Below, one piece after another: positions 11,122-22,020 of a DNA stretch of 64,000 nucleotides; within the stretch, counting starts at the first letter, position 1, and each line of letters opens with the position of its first letter. The notes beneath the pieces are model-generated. The model had not been told where the DNA came from. It saw only the letters and a program-made list of their open reading frames with translations, and did no database searches. The stretch covers positions 62,045,771 to 62,109,770 of the forward strand of contig NC_088204.1 in assembly GCF_037126465.1 (NCBI RefSeq). The letters are read 5' to 3'. The position numbers were made by a program, and so were the translations under genes. This DNA comes from Ornithodoros turicata. Its lineage: Eukaryota; Arthropoda; Arachnida; Ixodida; Argasidae.

Positions 11122-13768
11122 GCTTCGGAAAATTAAAGGAGACTACCAGAGTTTTTCCATTCCCCTCCTTCAAGTCAATGGTGTTCCATGTCAGAGTTTA
11201 GACGAACAGGCGGACCTCCTAGGTGAACATTTCCAAAATGTTTCCAGTTCTGCACATTACAGCAAAACGTTCCTGTCTGTAAAGAACCGTGCAGAAAAGC
11301 AAGTCATTTCAACTGTTGGTGGTGAAAATTATCCATACAACCAGCCGTTCACTATGGTAGAGCTCCAGCGAGCAATGTCCTCAGTGAAGGTCAGTGCTCC
11401 TGGTCCAGACAGGGTCACCTATTCCATGATCACCCACTTATCAGAGGAATCCAAAGGGTGTCTTCTAAACTTCTTCAACAAAGTCTGGGATAAGGGGCAG
11501 ATGCCAACAGCATGGAAGGTAGCAACTGTAATTCCACTTCTCAAACCTGGCAAAGAAGCGTCAAATCCCACCAGCTACAGGCCCATTGCCCTCACCAGCT
11601 GTTTGGGAAAAACATTCGAAAGAATGGTGAACAACCGACTAGTGTATTATCTTGAATGCAATAACTGTCTTGATAAGTACCAATGTGGATTCCGAGCTGC
11701 ACGTTCAACGACAGACCATCTTGTTCGTTTGGAGACCACAATCCGAGAAGCGTTTGTCAGGCGGAGTCACTGTGCCTCTGTATTCTTCGATTTAGAAAAG
11801 GCATATGATACCGCTTGGAGGTATGGGATCATCCAGGATCTATACCTTTTAGGGATACGAGGCCGGCTTTTACGCTGTATCATTAACTTTCTTCAAGATC
11901 GAACTTTCAGGGTCCAACTGGGCAGCACTCTATCACAACCATTTCTTCAGGAGAATGGAGTTCCTCAGGGCTCCGTGCTCAGTGTGACATTATTCATTGT
12001 GAAAATGAACTCAATAGCCACTGCAATTCCTCCGTCTATATCGTATTCGTTGTACGTTGATGACATTCAAATTTCATACTCCTCTGCAAATTTGGCAACT
12101 TGTGAGAGGCAACTACAACTGGCGATAAACAGACTGGTTAAATGGGCAGACCAGAACGGATTCAAGTTCTCCTCAGAAAAGACTATCAGTGTTCTGTTCA
12201 CGAGAAAAAAGGGACTATTTCCGAACCCTACACTTTACATGAATGGTGAGAATATTGCTGTTCGAGAAGAACACAAATTTCTGGGAATGGTTTTTGATAG
12301 AAAGCTTACGTTTTTGCCGCACATCAAACAACTAAAAGCGAAATGCATAAAATCTTTAAATCTCATGAAAGTTATCGCTCACAGGTCTTGGGGAGCAGAT
12401 AAAACAACCCTCCACAAAATATATGCATCAGTAATTCGGTCCAAGATGGATTATGGTTGTGTTGTTTACAGTTCTGCTCGTACGTCAGTCCTCAAGTTAA
12501 TTGACCCAGTACATCACCAGGGCCTCCGGTTAGCTCTTGGAGCTTTCCGCACCTCACCAGTGGAAAGTTTGTACGTCGAGTCCAGTGAGTGGTCTTTGGA
12601 CAGGCGACGGGCTTACCTCACTATTCTTTATGGTCTTAAAATTAAAAGCCATCGTCAGAATCCAGCTCTGCCTTGTGTCCAAGGCACACGGCTTCAGCGA
12701 CTATTTGTAAACAGACCATCAGTGGTACGGCCTTTTAGCATGCGAGCCTTGCAGTATCAAGAGTTTTATAACTTTTTGTATCAGGATTCCTGGATCCTAG
12801 AACAGGGTGACGAAAGTGCTCCTTGGCAATCACAACCACAGTTCAACTACTCCTTAACTAAATACAATAAAAAGGATACGTCGCCCTTAGTCCTTCAGCA
12901 AGAGTTCTTCGAATTAAAGCATTCCTTTGGCGACCACACTGAAATATACACAGATGGGTCACGGACTGCTGACAGCGTCTCCTGCGCCATGGTATCTGCA
13001 GCAGTGACACGGTCGCACCGTTTAAATCCAGCAGCATCCATTTTTACTGCTGAAGTATACGCACTGATCTTGGCACTTAATTTTATATTGCAAACAGGTA
13101 TTAAATCTGGAGTAATTTACACAGACTCTCTTAGCTCTCTGCATGCTATGAGTAGTCTGCAGCGGACTAAGAACCTTCTAGTTCATAGAGCACGTTCTTT
13201 GGCCAATAGGATACTAAACAGAGGTTATAACTTAGCATTTTGTTGGGTGCCCAGTCACGTGGATATCCCAGGAAATGAACTCGCAGACCGAGCCGCAGCA
13301 ACAGCTCTTTCATCAGAAATTACCACATTCGACATCCCTTTCCATGACCTCAGACGTGCATTAAAAAAGGCCATTAATGAAAAATGGCAGCAGTTCTGGG
13401 ATGAACAAACTCGGAACAAGCTTCATCTCACAAAACCACACATAGGGCATAAGGTACATGCAATCCAACAACGCCTCCAGGAGGTGCTGAGACACAGGCT
13501 CAGAATTGGGCATACATTTTTGTCGCACGGCCACCTACTTCGTGGAGAGGAGCCACCGCAGTGCACCCATTGTAACGAGCAGCTCTCCATTCTTCACATT
13601 CTTATCACGTGCCCACAACACGAACCTCATCGGCAGCGCTACTTCACTGAATCCTACAAGCATTGTACACCTCTTCACCCAGCACTGCTGTTGGGTGATG
13701 AGCCTGTCATTCCTTTTGAGAATGTTCAGAACTTTTTTATGGACATAGGCCTGCTTGGGAGCCTATAG
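11096..13768 (+). CDS. LINE B ORF2 3' part: reverse transcriptase and RNase H
   Basis: The frame is open from 10871, but homologous reading starts where the endonuclease frame fails, around the A-run at 11097-11101. The frames change by one base there (...HNFVSKI to KVWDRLRKIKGDY). RT blocks follow in order: SYRPIAL, KTFERMVNNRL, QCGFRAARST, FFDLEKAYDTAW, NGVPQGSVLS, and the catalytic YVDD near 12050. RNase H follows with EIYTDGS near 12945, TAEVYAL, YTDSLSSL and VPSHVDIPGNELADRAA. A terminal Cys/His finger (CTHCNEQLSILHILITCPQH) ends the protein. Without the shift the joined ORF2 would be full length. The one-base loss or gain could be real or an assembly error in a homopolymer. Confidence 0.88.
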   Translation, partial: QKSKKVWDRLRKIKGDYQSFSIPLLQVNGVPCQSLDEQADLLGEHFQNVSSSAHYSKTFLSVKNRAEKQVISTVGGENYPYNQPFTMVELQRAMSSVKVSAPGPDRVTYSMITHLSEESKGCLLNFFNKVWDKGQMPTAWKVATVIPLLKPGKEASNPTSYRPIALTSCLGKTFERMVNNRLVYYLECNNCLDKYQCGFRAARSTTDHLVRLETTIREAFVRRSHCASVFFDLEKAYDTAWRYGIIQDLYLLGIRGRLLRCIINFLQDRTFRVQLGSTLSQPFLQENGVPQGSVLSVTLFIVKMNSIATAIPPSISYSLYVDDIQISYSSANLATCERQLQLAINRLVKWADQNGFKFSSEKTISVLFTRKKGLFPNPTLYMNGENIAVREEHKFLGMVFDRKLTFLPHIKQLKAKCIKSLNLMKVIAHRSWGADKTTLHKIYASVIRSKMDYGCVVYSSARTSVLKLIDPVHHQGLRLALGAFRTSPVESLYVESSEWSLDRRRAYLTILYGLKIKSHRQNPALPCVQGTRLQRLFVNRPSVVRPFSMRALQYQEFYNFLYQDSWILEQGDESAPWQSQPQFNYSLTKYNKKDTSPLVLQQEFFELKHSFGDHTEIYTDGSRTADSVSCAMVSAAVTRSHRLNPAASIFTAEVYALILALNFILQTGIKSGVIYTDSLSSLHAMSSLQRTKNLLVHRARSLANRILNRGYNLAFCWVPSHVDIPGNELADRAAATALSSEITTFDIPFHDLRRALKKAINEKWQQFWDEQTRNKLHLTKPHIGHKVHAIQQRLQEVLRHRLRIGHTFLSHGHLLRGEEPPQCTHCNEQLSILHILITCPQHEPHRQRYFTESYKHCTPLHPALLLGDEPVIPFENVQNFFMDIGLLGSL

Positions 13769-13953
13769 CTTTTTAGTTACTTTTCGCAAGAAAACTTTAC
13801 ACACACTTCTTTTAACTACATCAGTATATTTTTAGGTTGAATTTCAGTCACCTTGTTCTGATAACTTGATTCATATGTGTTTATAACCGTGTTTGGCGCA
13901 TTATGACCTTTGTAGTCGCTGCGCCATAAAAACTCTAATCATCATCATCATCA

Positions 13954-13965
13954 ACAGTGTCACTA
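13954..13965. repeat. Target-site duplication of LINE B, right copy
   Basis: ACAGTGTCACTA, identical to 8379-8390. Confidence 0.9.
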
Positions 13966-14713
13966 ATCGTGCTACCAGAAACAAATACACTAGTATCATC
14001 AGCGTAGATGAAAAATTTAGCTACTAGAGTTGTGTTTACAATGTCATTTATGTAAATGTTAAAAAGTAATGGACCTAAGATGCTCCCTTGGGGTACACCG
14101 GAAATAGTGGGAAGTAGACCTGATCGGAAATTATTATTCCATACATATTGGTACCTATTACATAGGTAAGATTCCAAGAGTGATAATGGTACCCCACGAA
14201 TACCACAGTATTGTAGTTTATGAAGCAATATTATACGATCAAGGAGGTCAAAGGCCTTTGTAAAGTCTATATATATTCCTAGTTTATATAGTTTGTCTTC
14301 CAGGTTACCGATGATTAGTTCCTTTTGGGAAAGCAGAGCTGTTTCTGTGGAATAGTTTTTACGAAAACCAAACTGTGAACTTGTTATCACTGTGTGCAAT
14401 GAGAAAAAAATTGTTAATCGGGCATGTATAATTTTTTCGAGTCCTTTCGAAAAAGTGGGAATAATAGATATGGGCCTGTAGTTTCCAAGGTCGTTAGTGT
14501 TTCCGGATTTGCGCAAAACAATAACCTTGGCAACTTTCATTTTATCTGGATAGATTCCAGATATCAACGAAAGATTATATATATGCGTCAGTACTGGGGT
14601 CAACAGGTCGATAACGTACTTGACAGGTCTTATTTGTATATTATCACAGTCGCATGCTTTACTATTTTTAATGTTCATAAAAATTGTATGCACTTCGTTT
14701 TCGGTAACCGGTG
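13966..14713 (-). mobile_element. LINE A, middle segment (reverse transcriptase core)
   Basis: The minus-strand frame 14693-13966 carries the RT palm and fingers: KIVLRKSGN-like entry, NYRPISIIP, KIIHARL, SQFGFRKNYSTETALL, IDFTKAFDLLDR, GVPQGSILGPLLFNIYINDI and FIYADD. It ends in ...SGSTISDTV at the point where LINE B is inserted. Upstream the frame runs on (APVTENEVHTIF) to about 14714, where LINE C interrupts it in an A run. No RNase H follows in the 3' segment, so this is a Jockey/CR1-like LINE unlike LINE B. Confidence 0.82.
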
Positions 14714-14723
14714 CAAAAAAAAA

Positions 14724-16871
14724 TCGAATCAGAGACGAAAGTAGACAATGTTCTACAAGCCCTACCCTAAGTAAAAAGAGGACTCATCGAAAGAGTCCCT
14801 GGATTACCAGAGAGGTTATCCACATTAAGCGTCGTCTGAATCGACTCCACAAACGTCGTCCTGCTAGTCGCATGGCTATTGTGAGTCTACGGGCAGAATT
14901 GAAGGCAACAATAGCGAGAAATAAACAGCTTTTTTATAGAGTTACCTTACCAACTTTTATTCAGTCCTCTCCAAAAAAGTTCTGGAGGTACCTCACTCCT
15001 AAGAAAGCACCTCAAACCCAAATTATGACAAGATCTGATGAGTACCTTCCAGATACTTTCAATGCCTATTTTTCTTCCGTCTTTTCGGTGGAGAACGGAA
15101 TTGTTCCTTCCTTTGCAAGTCATGGTTTTCCTGCTATGAAGGACGTTTTGTTTTGCAACGAGGGCATACTTCCTCTTCTCCGAAATTTGGATGTAATGAA
15201 GAGTCCAGGCTTTGATGGGATTGATAATCACTTCCTGAAAAGATACGCCGATTGGGTGTCCCTGTATCTCCAAATAATATTTACTAGAGCTTACACAACA
15301 GGTCATGCAGATACCGTTTGATTGGAAGGTTGCAAAGGTAATACCAGTTCCCAAGAAAGAGGCAGCAAGAGATGTTCAGTCTTATCGACCTATTTCTCTC
15401 TTGTACACAAGCTGCAAAATATTCGAACACATTCTTAGTAAACACATGGCTTCGTACCTTGCGGAACACAGACTTCTTTCTCGTTATCAGTATGGTTTCA
15501 GATCTGGCTCAGGTACTGTAAACCAGTTAGTCGAATTTGTACACGACCTTTCTATTTCCCTTAATCGAAACAAACAAACTGATGTTTATTTCTTGACCTT
15601 GAGCTTTCGACAAGGTGTCACATTCTAAACTTCTACTCAAGGTCAAGGCTATCTTTAAAAACGACAAGCTATGTGGTTGTTTGCAGTCTTATCTATCTGA
15701 TCGTTTCCAGTTTGTCAGTTTTGAAAACAGCCCTTCAGCTATGACGTCGGTCACTTCTGGGGTTCCTCAGGGTTCAGTTTTGGGTTCATTACTATTCATA
15801 ACTTTTATTAACGACATTGCTGAAGGCATTAGTGCTAACATCAAGTTGTTCGCGGACGACTGTGTGTTATACCGTGAAATATCTTCAGGAGACGACCATG
15901 AAGCTCTGCAGTTATCACTAAATAAAATTTTGAGCTGGTGTGACCTATGGCAAATGAGCATTAATAGGAGCAAAAGCGTAGTTATGAGCGTGACTACAAA
16001 ACGGTCTCGGTTGATACATGACTATACTATAAACGGTGCGGTAATGAATCGAGTATCAAATTATAAATATCTAGGTATAACATTTACCGACAGCTTGAAC
16101 TGGAATAGTCATATAACAGAGACTGTTCGGAAGGCCGGTACCCGCCTCAATTATTTACGTAGGACCTTAAACGACGCAGATTCTCACACGCGGCTAATTG
16201 CGTACAAAGCACTAGTACGATCAGTTATGGACTACGCTTCGGTGGTATGGTTCCCTGAGCAGCAGAACAAAATATATATGCTTGAAATGATCCAAAGAAG
16301 AGCTGTTAGATTTATTTATGGCAGATATTCGCGTTATGACTCCCCCTCGCAATTACTCCACCTCGCGGGACTGACACCATTGTATCAAAGGACTCGAATT
16401 CAGCGACTTAAGCTACTATGGCTCATAATAAATAACCATACCTGTATTAGGCCTTCTGATTATATTACATTTAACACAACTGGTAGCCACCGAACGAAAC
16501 ATAGCAAATCCATTAAACAATTATTTTCTAGGACTAACTGCCTTATGTACTCTTTGTTTCCGCTGTCCATTCAGGCATGGAACGAACTGACGGAAGAAAT
16601 GGTACGGTGTGACACCTTGTCGAGTTTTATGCTGGCGATCGCAAATTTATAGGTAGAGTGTGCTGCTGCGTTTGTTGTAATCTTATGTGATGGTTCTATG
16701 CGTGTGTAGATGGTTTTTGATATATGGTATATACATGTGTTCGAGGTTCATCTAAATTTTCTGTATATCCGCGGCTGCTACGGAGCAAGATGTTTCTCCG
16801 TGTGTATGTAATCCCACTCCTTTTTTGGCGTCTATGACGCTAGAAGTATAAATAAATAAATAAATAAATAA
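14724..16871 (+). mobile_element. LINE C: 5'-truncated non-LTR retrotransposon with AAATA tail
   Basis: Three consecutive plus-strand frames (to 15321, about 15305-15628, and 15615-16652) make one RT ORF with two frameshifts, near 15300 and 15600. Seen in order: KSPWITREVIHIKRR, SPGFDGIDNHFLKRY, WKVAKVIPVPKK, SYRPISLL, YQYGFRSGSGT, SGVPQGSVLGSLLFITFIND, LFADD (catalytic) and YKYLGITFTDSLNW. The endonuclease is absent through 5' truncation. The tail is (AAATA)n at about 16850-16871. It is inserted in LINE A in opposite orientation. I could not define a clear target duplication. Confidence 0.82.
15615..16652 (+). pseudogene. LINE C reverse transcriptase, C-terminal frame
   Basis: The longest intact frame of LINE C, 345 codons. 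It starts within the palm domain and includes GVPQGSVLG, the LFADD catalytic box, KYLGITF and the usual C-terminal region (IQRRAVRFIYGRYSR, QAWNELTEEM). It cannot work alone because the fingers and the first catalytic Asp are in the preceding frame. The stop at 16652 is followed by a 3' UTR and the AAATA tail. Confidence 0.75.
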
Positions 16872-17442
16872 GCGTCCGTGATATCGCCAGGTTGAATCGC
16901 GCTTCGGCTAGCAATGTTTACAAAATGGGTGTTGAATTTTTCGCACAGATCGTTACCAGTTATTACTACATCATTGATCTTCATGTCAGTAATCTCGCGC
17001 TGATCAGTTTTTGTGACGTTTCTCAGCGCCTTCCATGTTGCCGCAGAACTTCTAACATCACCAAAAAGCTTACTGAAGTAAGCAACCTTTGCGCATTTGA
17101 CCTGCTTGGATACATAGTCGCGGTATATTTTATATTGTTTAAGTATGTTAGGGTCGCGAGATTTGATAAACGAGTGGTATAGATTGTTCTTCTCTGATAT
17201 CAGCTTTAGAAGCTCATTGGTGACCCACGGCTTGCGAATGCGCCGTTTCACTTTGTAAGTTTTAAGAGGAAAATGTGCGTCATAGATACATTTGAATTTA
17301 TAAAGAAACTCATCATAAGCAGCGTTTACGCACTGCTTCGTAAGTACAGGACTCCAGTCAGCATGCTGGACATCATTTCTAAAACTATCGAGAGCAGCTT
17401 TGGTACAATTTCACAAGCACTTTTGGTACAATTTTTGATAGC
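16872..17442 (-). mobile_element. LINE A, 5' segment (linker between endonuclease and RT)
   Basis: The minus-strand frame encodes the region before the RT in Jockey/CR1 LINEs: DVQHADWSPVLTKQCVN, FPLKTYKVKRRIRKPWVTNELL, YFSKLFGDVRSSAATWKALRN and LCEKFNTHFVNIA, ending GDITDA at the LINE C junction. The endonuclease is missing, so LINE A is 5'-truncated around 17440. AACTTCAAT (from 7334) and AACTTCATT (from 17443) may be its target duplication, but the match is short. Confidence 0.75.
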
Positions 17443-18055
17443 AACTTCATTACAATAACCTCCGCTTGCTATAATGGAACGGCCCAACAAAGGCTCACAG
17501 CACGAGGGGCTCGACCTGGGACGGAACGTGTGAAAAATAAGTCAATCTGTGCCGGAAAAGTAATCAATTACTGAGTAATCGATTACTCAGAAAAGTAACT
17601 GATTACTCGAAAAATTACTAAAAAATGTAATTGATTACAAGTAACGCAATTACTAGTAACGCGTTACGCACCAGTATGGTAGTTAGTTCCCCCTAGAGAA
17701 GGCACATAACGTCTATAACACCCTCTCTCCCAGTGTTCTTCTGTGCGCTTCTCTCTCTACATGTTCACCATAGTAGTAGGGAGGCAATATATTTTTGGAG
17801 ACCACCGAGCGCCACATACCGACCCTGCGACGGCCACTTGCGAGCCCCCACGCGCACCGACAATCAACGCGAGGCGTTGCATTTCCTCATAAAAAAAAGG
17901 TACTCTCCAACCCATACATGCAAGGAATAGGCGAACACCGTTGTACATTCGATATTGTTATTATCCTAATTCGACACCATGCAAGGATTTTAATCAACAC
18001 AGATAGGTGCAGTAACGTGTTGGAACAAGTCATGGACAGCATTGAGAATATATAC
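17443..18055. other. hAT right end and unassigned flank
   Basis: From 17530 to 17678 the sequence is the GTAATTG/GTTAC-rich right end of the hAT-like element. From 17687 to 18055 I recognise nothing. Confidence 0.5.
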
Positions 18056-18057
18056 CA

Positions 18058-18255
18058 GCTCCCGTGGCATAGTGGCCGCTTTCCACGGCGAGACTGGGAG
18101 GTGACGAGGGTTCGTATTCCACTTGAAGTCGGCCCAGGACGCATACTAACCCCCCTGTCCTCCTCTCCTTCCTGCTGACCTCTCTCCATCTGTCCACGTC
18201 TTTATGCCGCTCACATCCCCAGATGCTTTGCGGCGCTAACACATAATTTAAAAAG
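18058..18255 (+). mobile_element. tRNA-derived SINE, near full length
   Basis: The head has an A-box match (TGGCATAGTGG) followed about 40 bp later by a B-box-like GGTTCGTATTCC. A pyrimidine-rich body follows (CTCTCCTTCCTGCTGACCTC, TCTGTCCACGTCT), ending GCGGCGCTAACACATAATTT plus an A-rich tail. The same body and end occur truncated at 21636-21744 and 24359-24446, which defines the family inside the window. Tick SINEs derived from tRNA are known (for example Ruka); whether this is that family needs a comparison. Confidence 0.7.
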
Positions 18256-18276
18256 AGAAGTATAATTTTTAACGAC

Positions 18277-19273
18277 AAAGTAACGCAAAGAAAGCCAGGG
18301 AACGTCGAAAACGTTAAAAGTTCGACGTTCAATGAACTGTTTTGCCTTCGTCTTCTTCGCTAATGGCTCTCGAAACCTGTCGCTGCGTCAGGTTTTTACT
18401 TGATTGATCTTACTAGTATAGATCGAGAAGTTACCTGGCAAAAAGAACTCGACAACAAAACGACAAGAACAAAGAGAAAACAAAACAAAAAGGAAACGGC
18501 AACACGACACGTTCTGAGAACGTGTCGTGTTGTCTTTTTCTGTTCCGTGTCTCAGGTTTTATCGTCGTTTTAACTCGGTACTTTTGCGCAGTGGTAACTT
18601 TCAGAGGAACGCGTTTGTTTTTCATGTAACTTTGCCAAAGTAATTTAAGCTAAGTTCCAAGTTATTTTAATTCGCTTTTCACTTACGTCCGCATATTTTC
18701 TTGCCTTTTCTCCGGTTCTTTCATGACATTTTATGCTATAAAACGTGGTATTCAATCAATGACAGTATTCCATTAAGGAATTAAGAACCGCTGCCATTGA
18801 ACTGAAACTGAAGCATTGTGCGCCCACAGGGACTAAGATGCAAAGCGTTCGAATTGTTGGACATAAATGGAAACGATCTAAGCGTGTTGCACTCCTCCGC
18901 AGGCAACTCAAGATTTACCTCAACTGCTCACGCGCGCTGCACCTGTGTAGTGCTATTTTGTGTTCGAAGTAACTTGGAAGAAACTCGTTCTTTTTTAAGT
19001 AACTCCGTAACTACAAGTTACAGTTCAGGCTGAAGAACTTCGTTATTAACTTAGTTACATTTTTCACACGGTAACTTAACTCGTAAGGAATTCTTTTTGA
19101 CGGGCAACTTCTCGATCTATGCTAGTAATATCAATCAAGTAAAAACCTGACGTAGGGACAGGTTTCGATATCCATTAGCGAAGAAGGCGAAGGCAACAGA
19201 GTTCATTGAACGTCGAACTTTTAACCTTTTCGACGTTCGACGTTCGACGTTCCCTGGCTTTCTTTGCGTTACT
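18277..19273. mobile_element. Terminal-inverted-repeat element (AAGTAACGCAAAG family)
   Basis: The outer ends are complementary for about 165 bp: AAGTAACGCAAAGAAAGCC at 18277 pairs with the reverse at 19273, and the pairing continues inward through the ACGTCGAAC region to GATCGAGAAGTT. The centre (18571-19110) matches 61220-61740 in the same orientation, so this is a dispersed family. A perfect 15-bp hairpin (AACACGACACGTTCT and its complement) lies at about 18502-18532. No transposase frame is visible. Confidence 0.6.
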
Positions 19274-19509
19274 TTTATCGCCTTTGCTGTTGTCATGTCA
19301 TGTGCAAACCGGGCCCGAATGTATCTGATTTAGAGAGTCATCGGCATATACAGGTTAGTGGCAACAGTTTTCTATCACCAATTAACTCAAGATAAACTGC
19401 GTACAGAAGCCCAACGACAACTCCTCGACCGTTCACGAAGCTTGGTCCAAATATTTTTCCGTTAGTTGCTGGGGGATCATGCTGGCACTGCTGGCAACCC
19501 CAGGCGGGT

Positions 19510-20610
19510 GACTACGGCTCGGAATCCCGAGCCGTTTTTATAGTCCCGGGATTTCGGGATTTCGAAATGTAGATCCCGGGATCCCGTGACGGGATCGGGA
19601 TTTTTTCGCAACTATATCCAGGATGTCGTATAGGACTGTATCCATTTGCACAACCATGCTATATAGTTCGCGTCTTCTGTCATCCCCACGGAACATTCTA
19701 GCGGGAAAAAAAAGCGACAAAAAAAAAACAGCTCACGGGGCAAAACCTGTGTGTTACATTGAGCATTCGCACCGTGCCGGAATGTCACCTGAAATGCCGC
19801 AATGAAATGCGTCTCTTCTTGTCGTCTGCTAGGGAATATCTTCTGGCTGCGCCCCAGGATATTTCCCGCAGTTAGTAGTGCACGAGAAGATACATACTTA
19901 TGACGTACAGCAATTCTACTTACGCAGCCGCTAAAATCAATGACGTATTTCGCATCATCCGCTGGAGTATTCTGGGGAATGTCACTTGTGTGAGTACGTG
20001 GAATAATGCGGTTTGCTCGCCTTGCCTTTTATTCATCCACAGTTACTGTTGTGTTCTAGTCTGCAGCAGCCGAGTCTACGATTTTCTGAAAAGGCTGTCT
20101 CTATTTTCTCTTTTTACTTTAAAAAAAAAATATATATATATATTGACGTTTCAAATATACGTATTCGTGAGGATCAATAGAACAAAAAGAGATATTCTGC
20201 AGAGAGAGAGAGAGAGAGGTTCTGCAATATTTCTTGTTGTATAGGTTTGGAAGACTCCTTCTGATTTCATGGGGGTTTTATGCTATTTGAGGGCTGTTCT
20301 CCGCTATGGCTTGCGTTGTCCACATGAGTCAGCAGCTAACGTCGTTGTAATGTGTTGTGGACGACAAGGTTGGCTCGGTTTCGGATTGCAAATCGTATTT
20401 TGGGGGGAAGGGACGCTTGAAGCAAAAAGTCGATTGGACACCGTTCCATACACTCACTAGTACCCTTCACTCCCCTTTCCTTGCACTCGTACCACAACCG
20501 AACATTTGGTGTCAAAAAAGCCGAAATTTATAATCTCGAAATCGCGGGATTTCTGGACATGAAGTTATGCTGAAATCCCGGAATTTCGGGATCCCGGGCT
20601 CCGAGCCCTA
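19510..20610. mobile_element. TIR element rich in CGGGAT motifs
   Basis: The left end reads GGCTCGGAATCCCGAGCCG with CCCGGGATTTCGGGAT inside. The right end near 20608 is the diverged complement (AATTTCGGGATCCCGGGC... CCGAGCCC). A related end occurs at 24470-24490. The AT/GC alternation and the ends suggest a hAT-type MITE; I could not see a clean 8-bp duplication. Immediately right, 20610-20652 reads as another hAT-type end (minus-strand CAGGGATGCCGAAGTGGTGA). Confidence 0.45.
19640..20400. repeat. Inverted duplication, left arm
   Basis: Matches the reverse complement of 21055-22020 with many small differences. Paired landmarks are the CATCCCCACGGAACATTCTAG block with 21965-21990, the AGAATATCTTCTGG-like block, the AG-repeat at 20195-20217 with the TC-repeat at 21215-21236, and GAGTCAGCAGCTAAC with 21108-21122. 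It lies inside the CGGGAT element. Confidence 0.65.
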
Positions 20611-21054
20611 CGGGCCACATGCGGCCCGCGGGTCACCACTTCGGCATCCCTGCTTTACAGGACCCCACTTAATATCAGCACAATAAAAGTGGACGCATCC
20701 TTGTAGTCCACCTCTATATATGATGCATAGGTGGTGTAACTTCGCCAATCATCCTTGCGATTACCACGGTACAGAATGAAGGCTACTGATGCTGTGTGGT
20801 GGGCGGTTCTCCGCGACAATTCGATTCCCAGGGCAAGAAGGTCTGCGCATCGCTCCCCCTCCGGCACCACCATCACCTTTCTATTTTCTTTTAACCCTTC
20901 TGTCTTTACCTTCCCCTGCAGGGTGCCCCGAGCTGCCACCCTTCCAGGAGGCTGATCGCACCTTCCCCAACATCATCTAAATTCATTCCAAAATTTGGGA
21001 TAATAAATTTCGGGTTTCACGACAACTCATTGACAATTTCCTGAAAAATATTAC

Positions 21055-22020
21055 TCGCGATCGGAAATCGAACCAACTTCATCGTCAACGACACGTGACA
21101 GAGACGCGTTAGCTGCTGACTCGTTTCCACCAGGCGAGCCATAGCCGAGAACAGCTCTAAGTAGTATAAGCTGATACGAAATCAAAAGAACGGTTCCTAT
21201 AAAAAGTATTGCAGAATCTCTCTCTCTCTCTCTCTGCAGCATCTCTGGAATACAGGAATACATAAACTTGAAACTGAGAAGAGAAAATGGAGACAGCTTT
21301 ATTCAGAAAACTAGAGTCGGCTGCTCCAGACTGTAAGGCAACAGCTACTGTGGGTGAATGAAAGCTGGGAGAAGACCAAAACGCAGCATTCCATGTATTC
21401 ACACAAGCGACATTCCCCAGAGCACTTCAACAGATGATGCGAAAAACGGAATCGATTTTCATTTGCATTCTACTAATAGAGGTAACAACCAGGGCACTCA
21501 GGACAACACCACACAACTCAGAACGCTGACTGTCATGATTTTTAGCGCTTTTAGTAGAATGCGAGTCTTGAGCCAGCTGGCCTAAATAGACGTTTGAGTG
21601 CCATCGACTTTAGCTGCCGCGTAAGTACGAGTGCTCGCCCTCCTGTCCCTCGCTCCTTCCTGCTGTCCTCTCTCCGTCTGTCCACGTCTGTACGCTGCTC
21701 ATAGCCACAGTTGCTTCGCGGCGCTAACACGGAATTTAAAAAAAAGTGCTGGACGTCATATATCCTTGTGCACTCCTAACTGCGAGAAATATCCTGGGCA
21801 GCAGCCACAATGATATTCGGTAGCAGACGAGAAGAAGTGACGCATTCCAACGCGAAGTCGATATCCGTGCACGGTGCGAATGTCCAATACGATACGCGGC
21901 GAAACCTGTGCCCGGTGAACAGTTTTCTCTCTCTCTCTCTGTCTTTTTTTTGCACGTTTTCTTCCACTAGAATATTCCGTTTGGATGAAAGAAAACGCGC
22001 ACTGTATCGCGATTTGTGAT
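21055..22020. repeat. Inverted duplication, right arm
   Basis: Diverged reverse-complement copy of 19640-20400, lengthened by a SINE insertion at 21636-21744. The spacer 20610-21055 contains no recognised gene. Two copies of one element in opposite orientation, or an old foldback, both fit. Confidence 0.65.
21636..21744 (+). mobile_element. 5'-truncated SINE with target duplication AGTGCT
   Basis: This is the SINE body and end of the 18058 family (CTCCTTCCTGCTGTCCTCTC ... GCGGCGCTAACACGGAATTT plus A tail). It is flanked by AGTGCT at 21630-21635 and 21745-21750. The opposite arm of the inverted duplication lacks it and shows the uninterrupted target, which confirms an insertion. Confidence 0.75.

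Larger units (their letters stand above)
8391..13953 (+). mobile_element. LINE B: full-length I-type non-LTR retrotransposon
   Basis: A 5.56-kb element with a 5' UTR of about 350 bp, an ORF1 with three zinc knuckles, and an ORF2 with endonuclease, reverse transcriptase and RNase H. A short 3' UTR ends in an ATC-repeat tail (ATCATCATCATCATCA). It is bounded by a perfect 12-bp target duplication. RNase H after the RT places it in the I/R1/LOA-like LINE groups; the exact clade is not certain. It is inserted head-to-head into LINE A. The only clear defect is one frameshift in ORF2 near 11100. The intact length, duplication and frames suggest recent insertion. Confidence 0.9.
6162..17678. mobile_element. 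hAT-like element split by nested insertions
   Basis: The left end begins CAGACTTGTGCCCGTTACT (6162). The right end, read on the minus strand from 17678, begins CATACTGGTGCGTAACGCGT, followed in both ends by GTAATTGxxTTAC-type repeats. The flanks are GTGGTTAG (6154-6161) and GTAGTTAG (17679-17686), 7 of 8 bases alike, which fits the 8-bp target duplication of hAT elements. Between the ends lie a Tc1-type MITE and LINE A, which carries LINEs B and C. Only about 1 kb of the span belongs to the hAT element and no transposase is visible, so it was probably non-autonomous. Confidence 0.65.
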
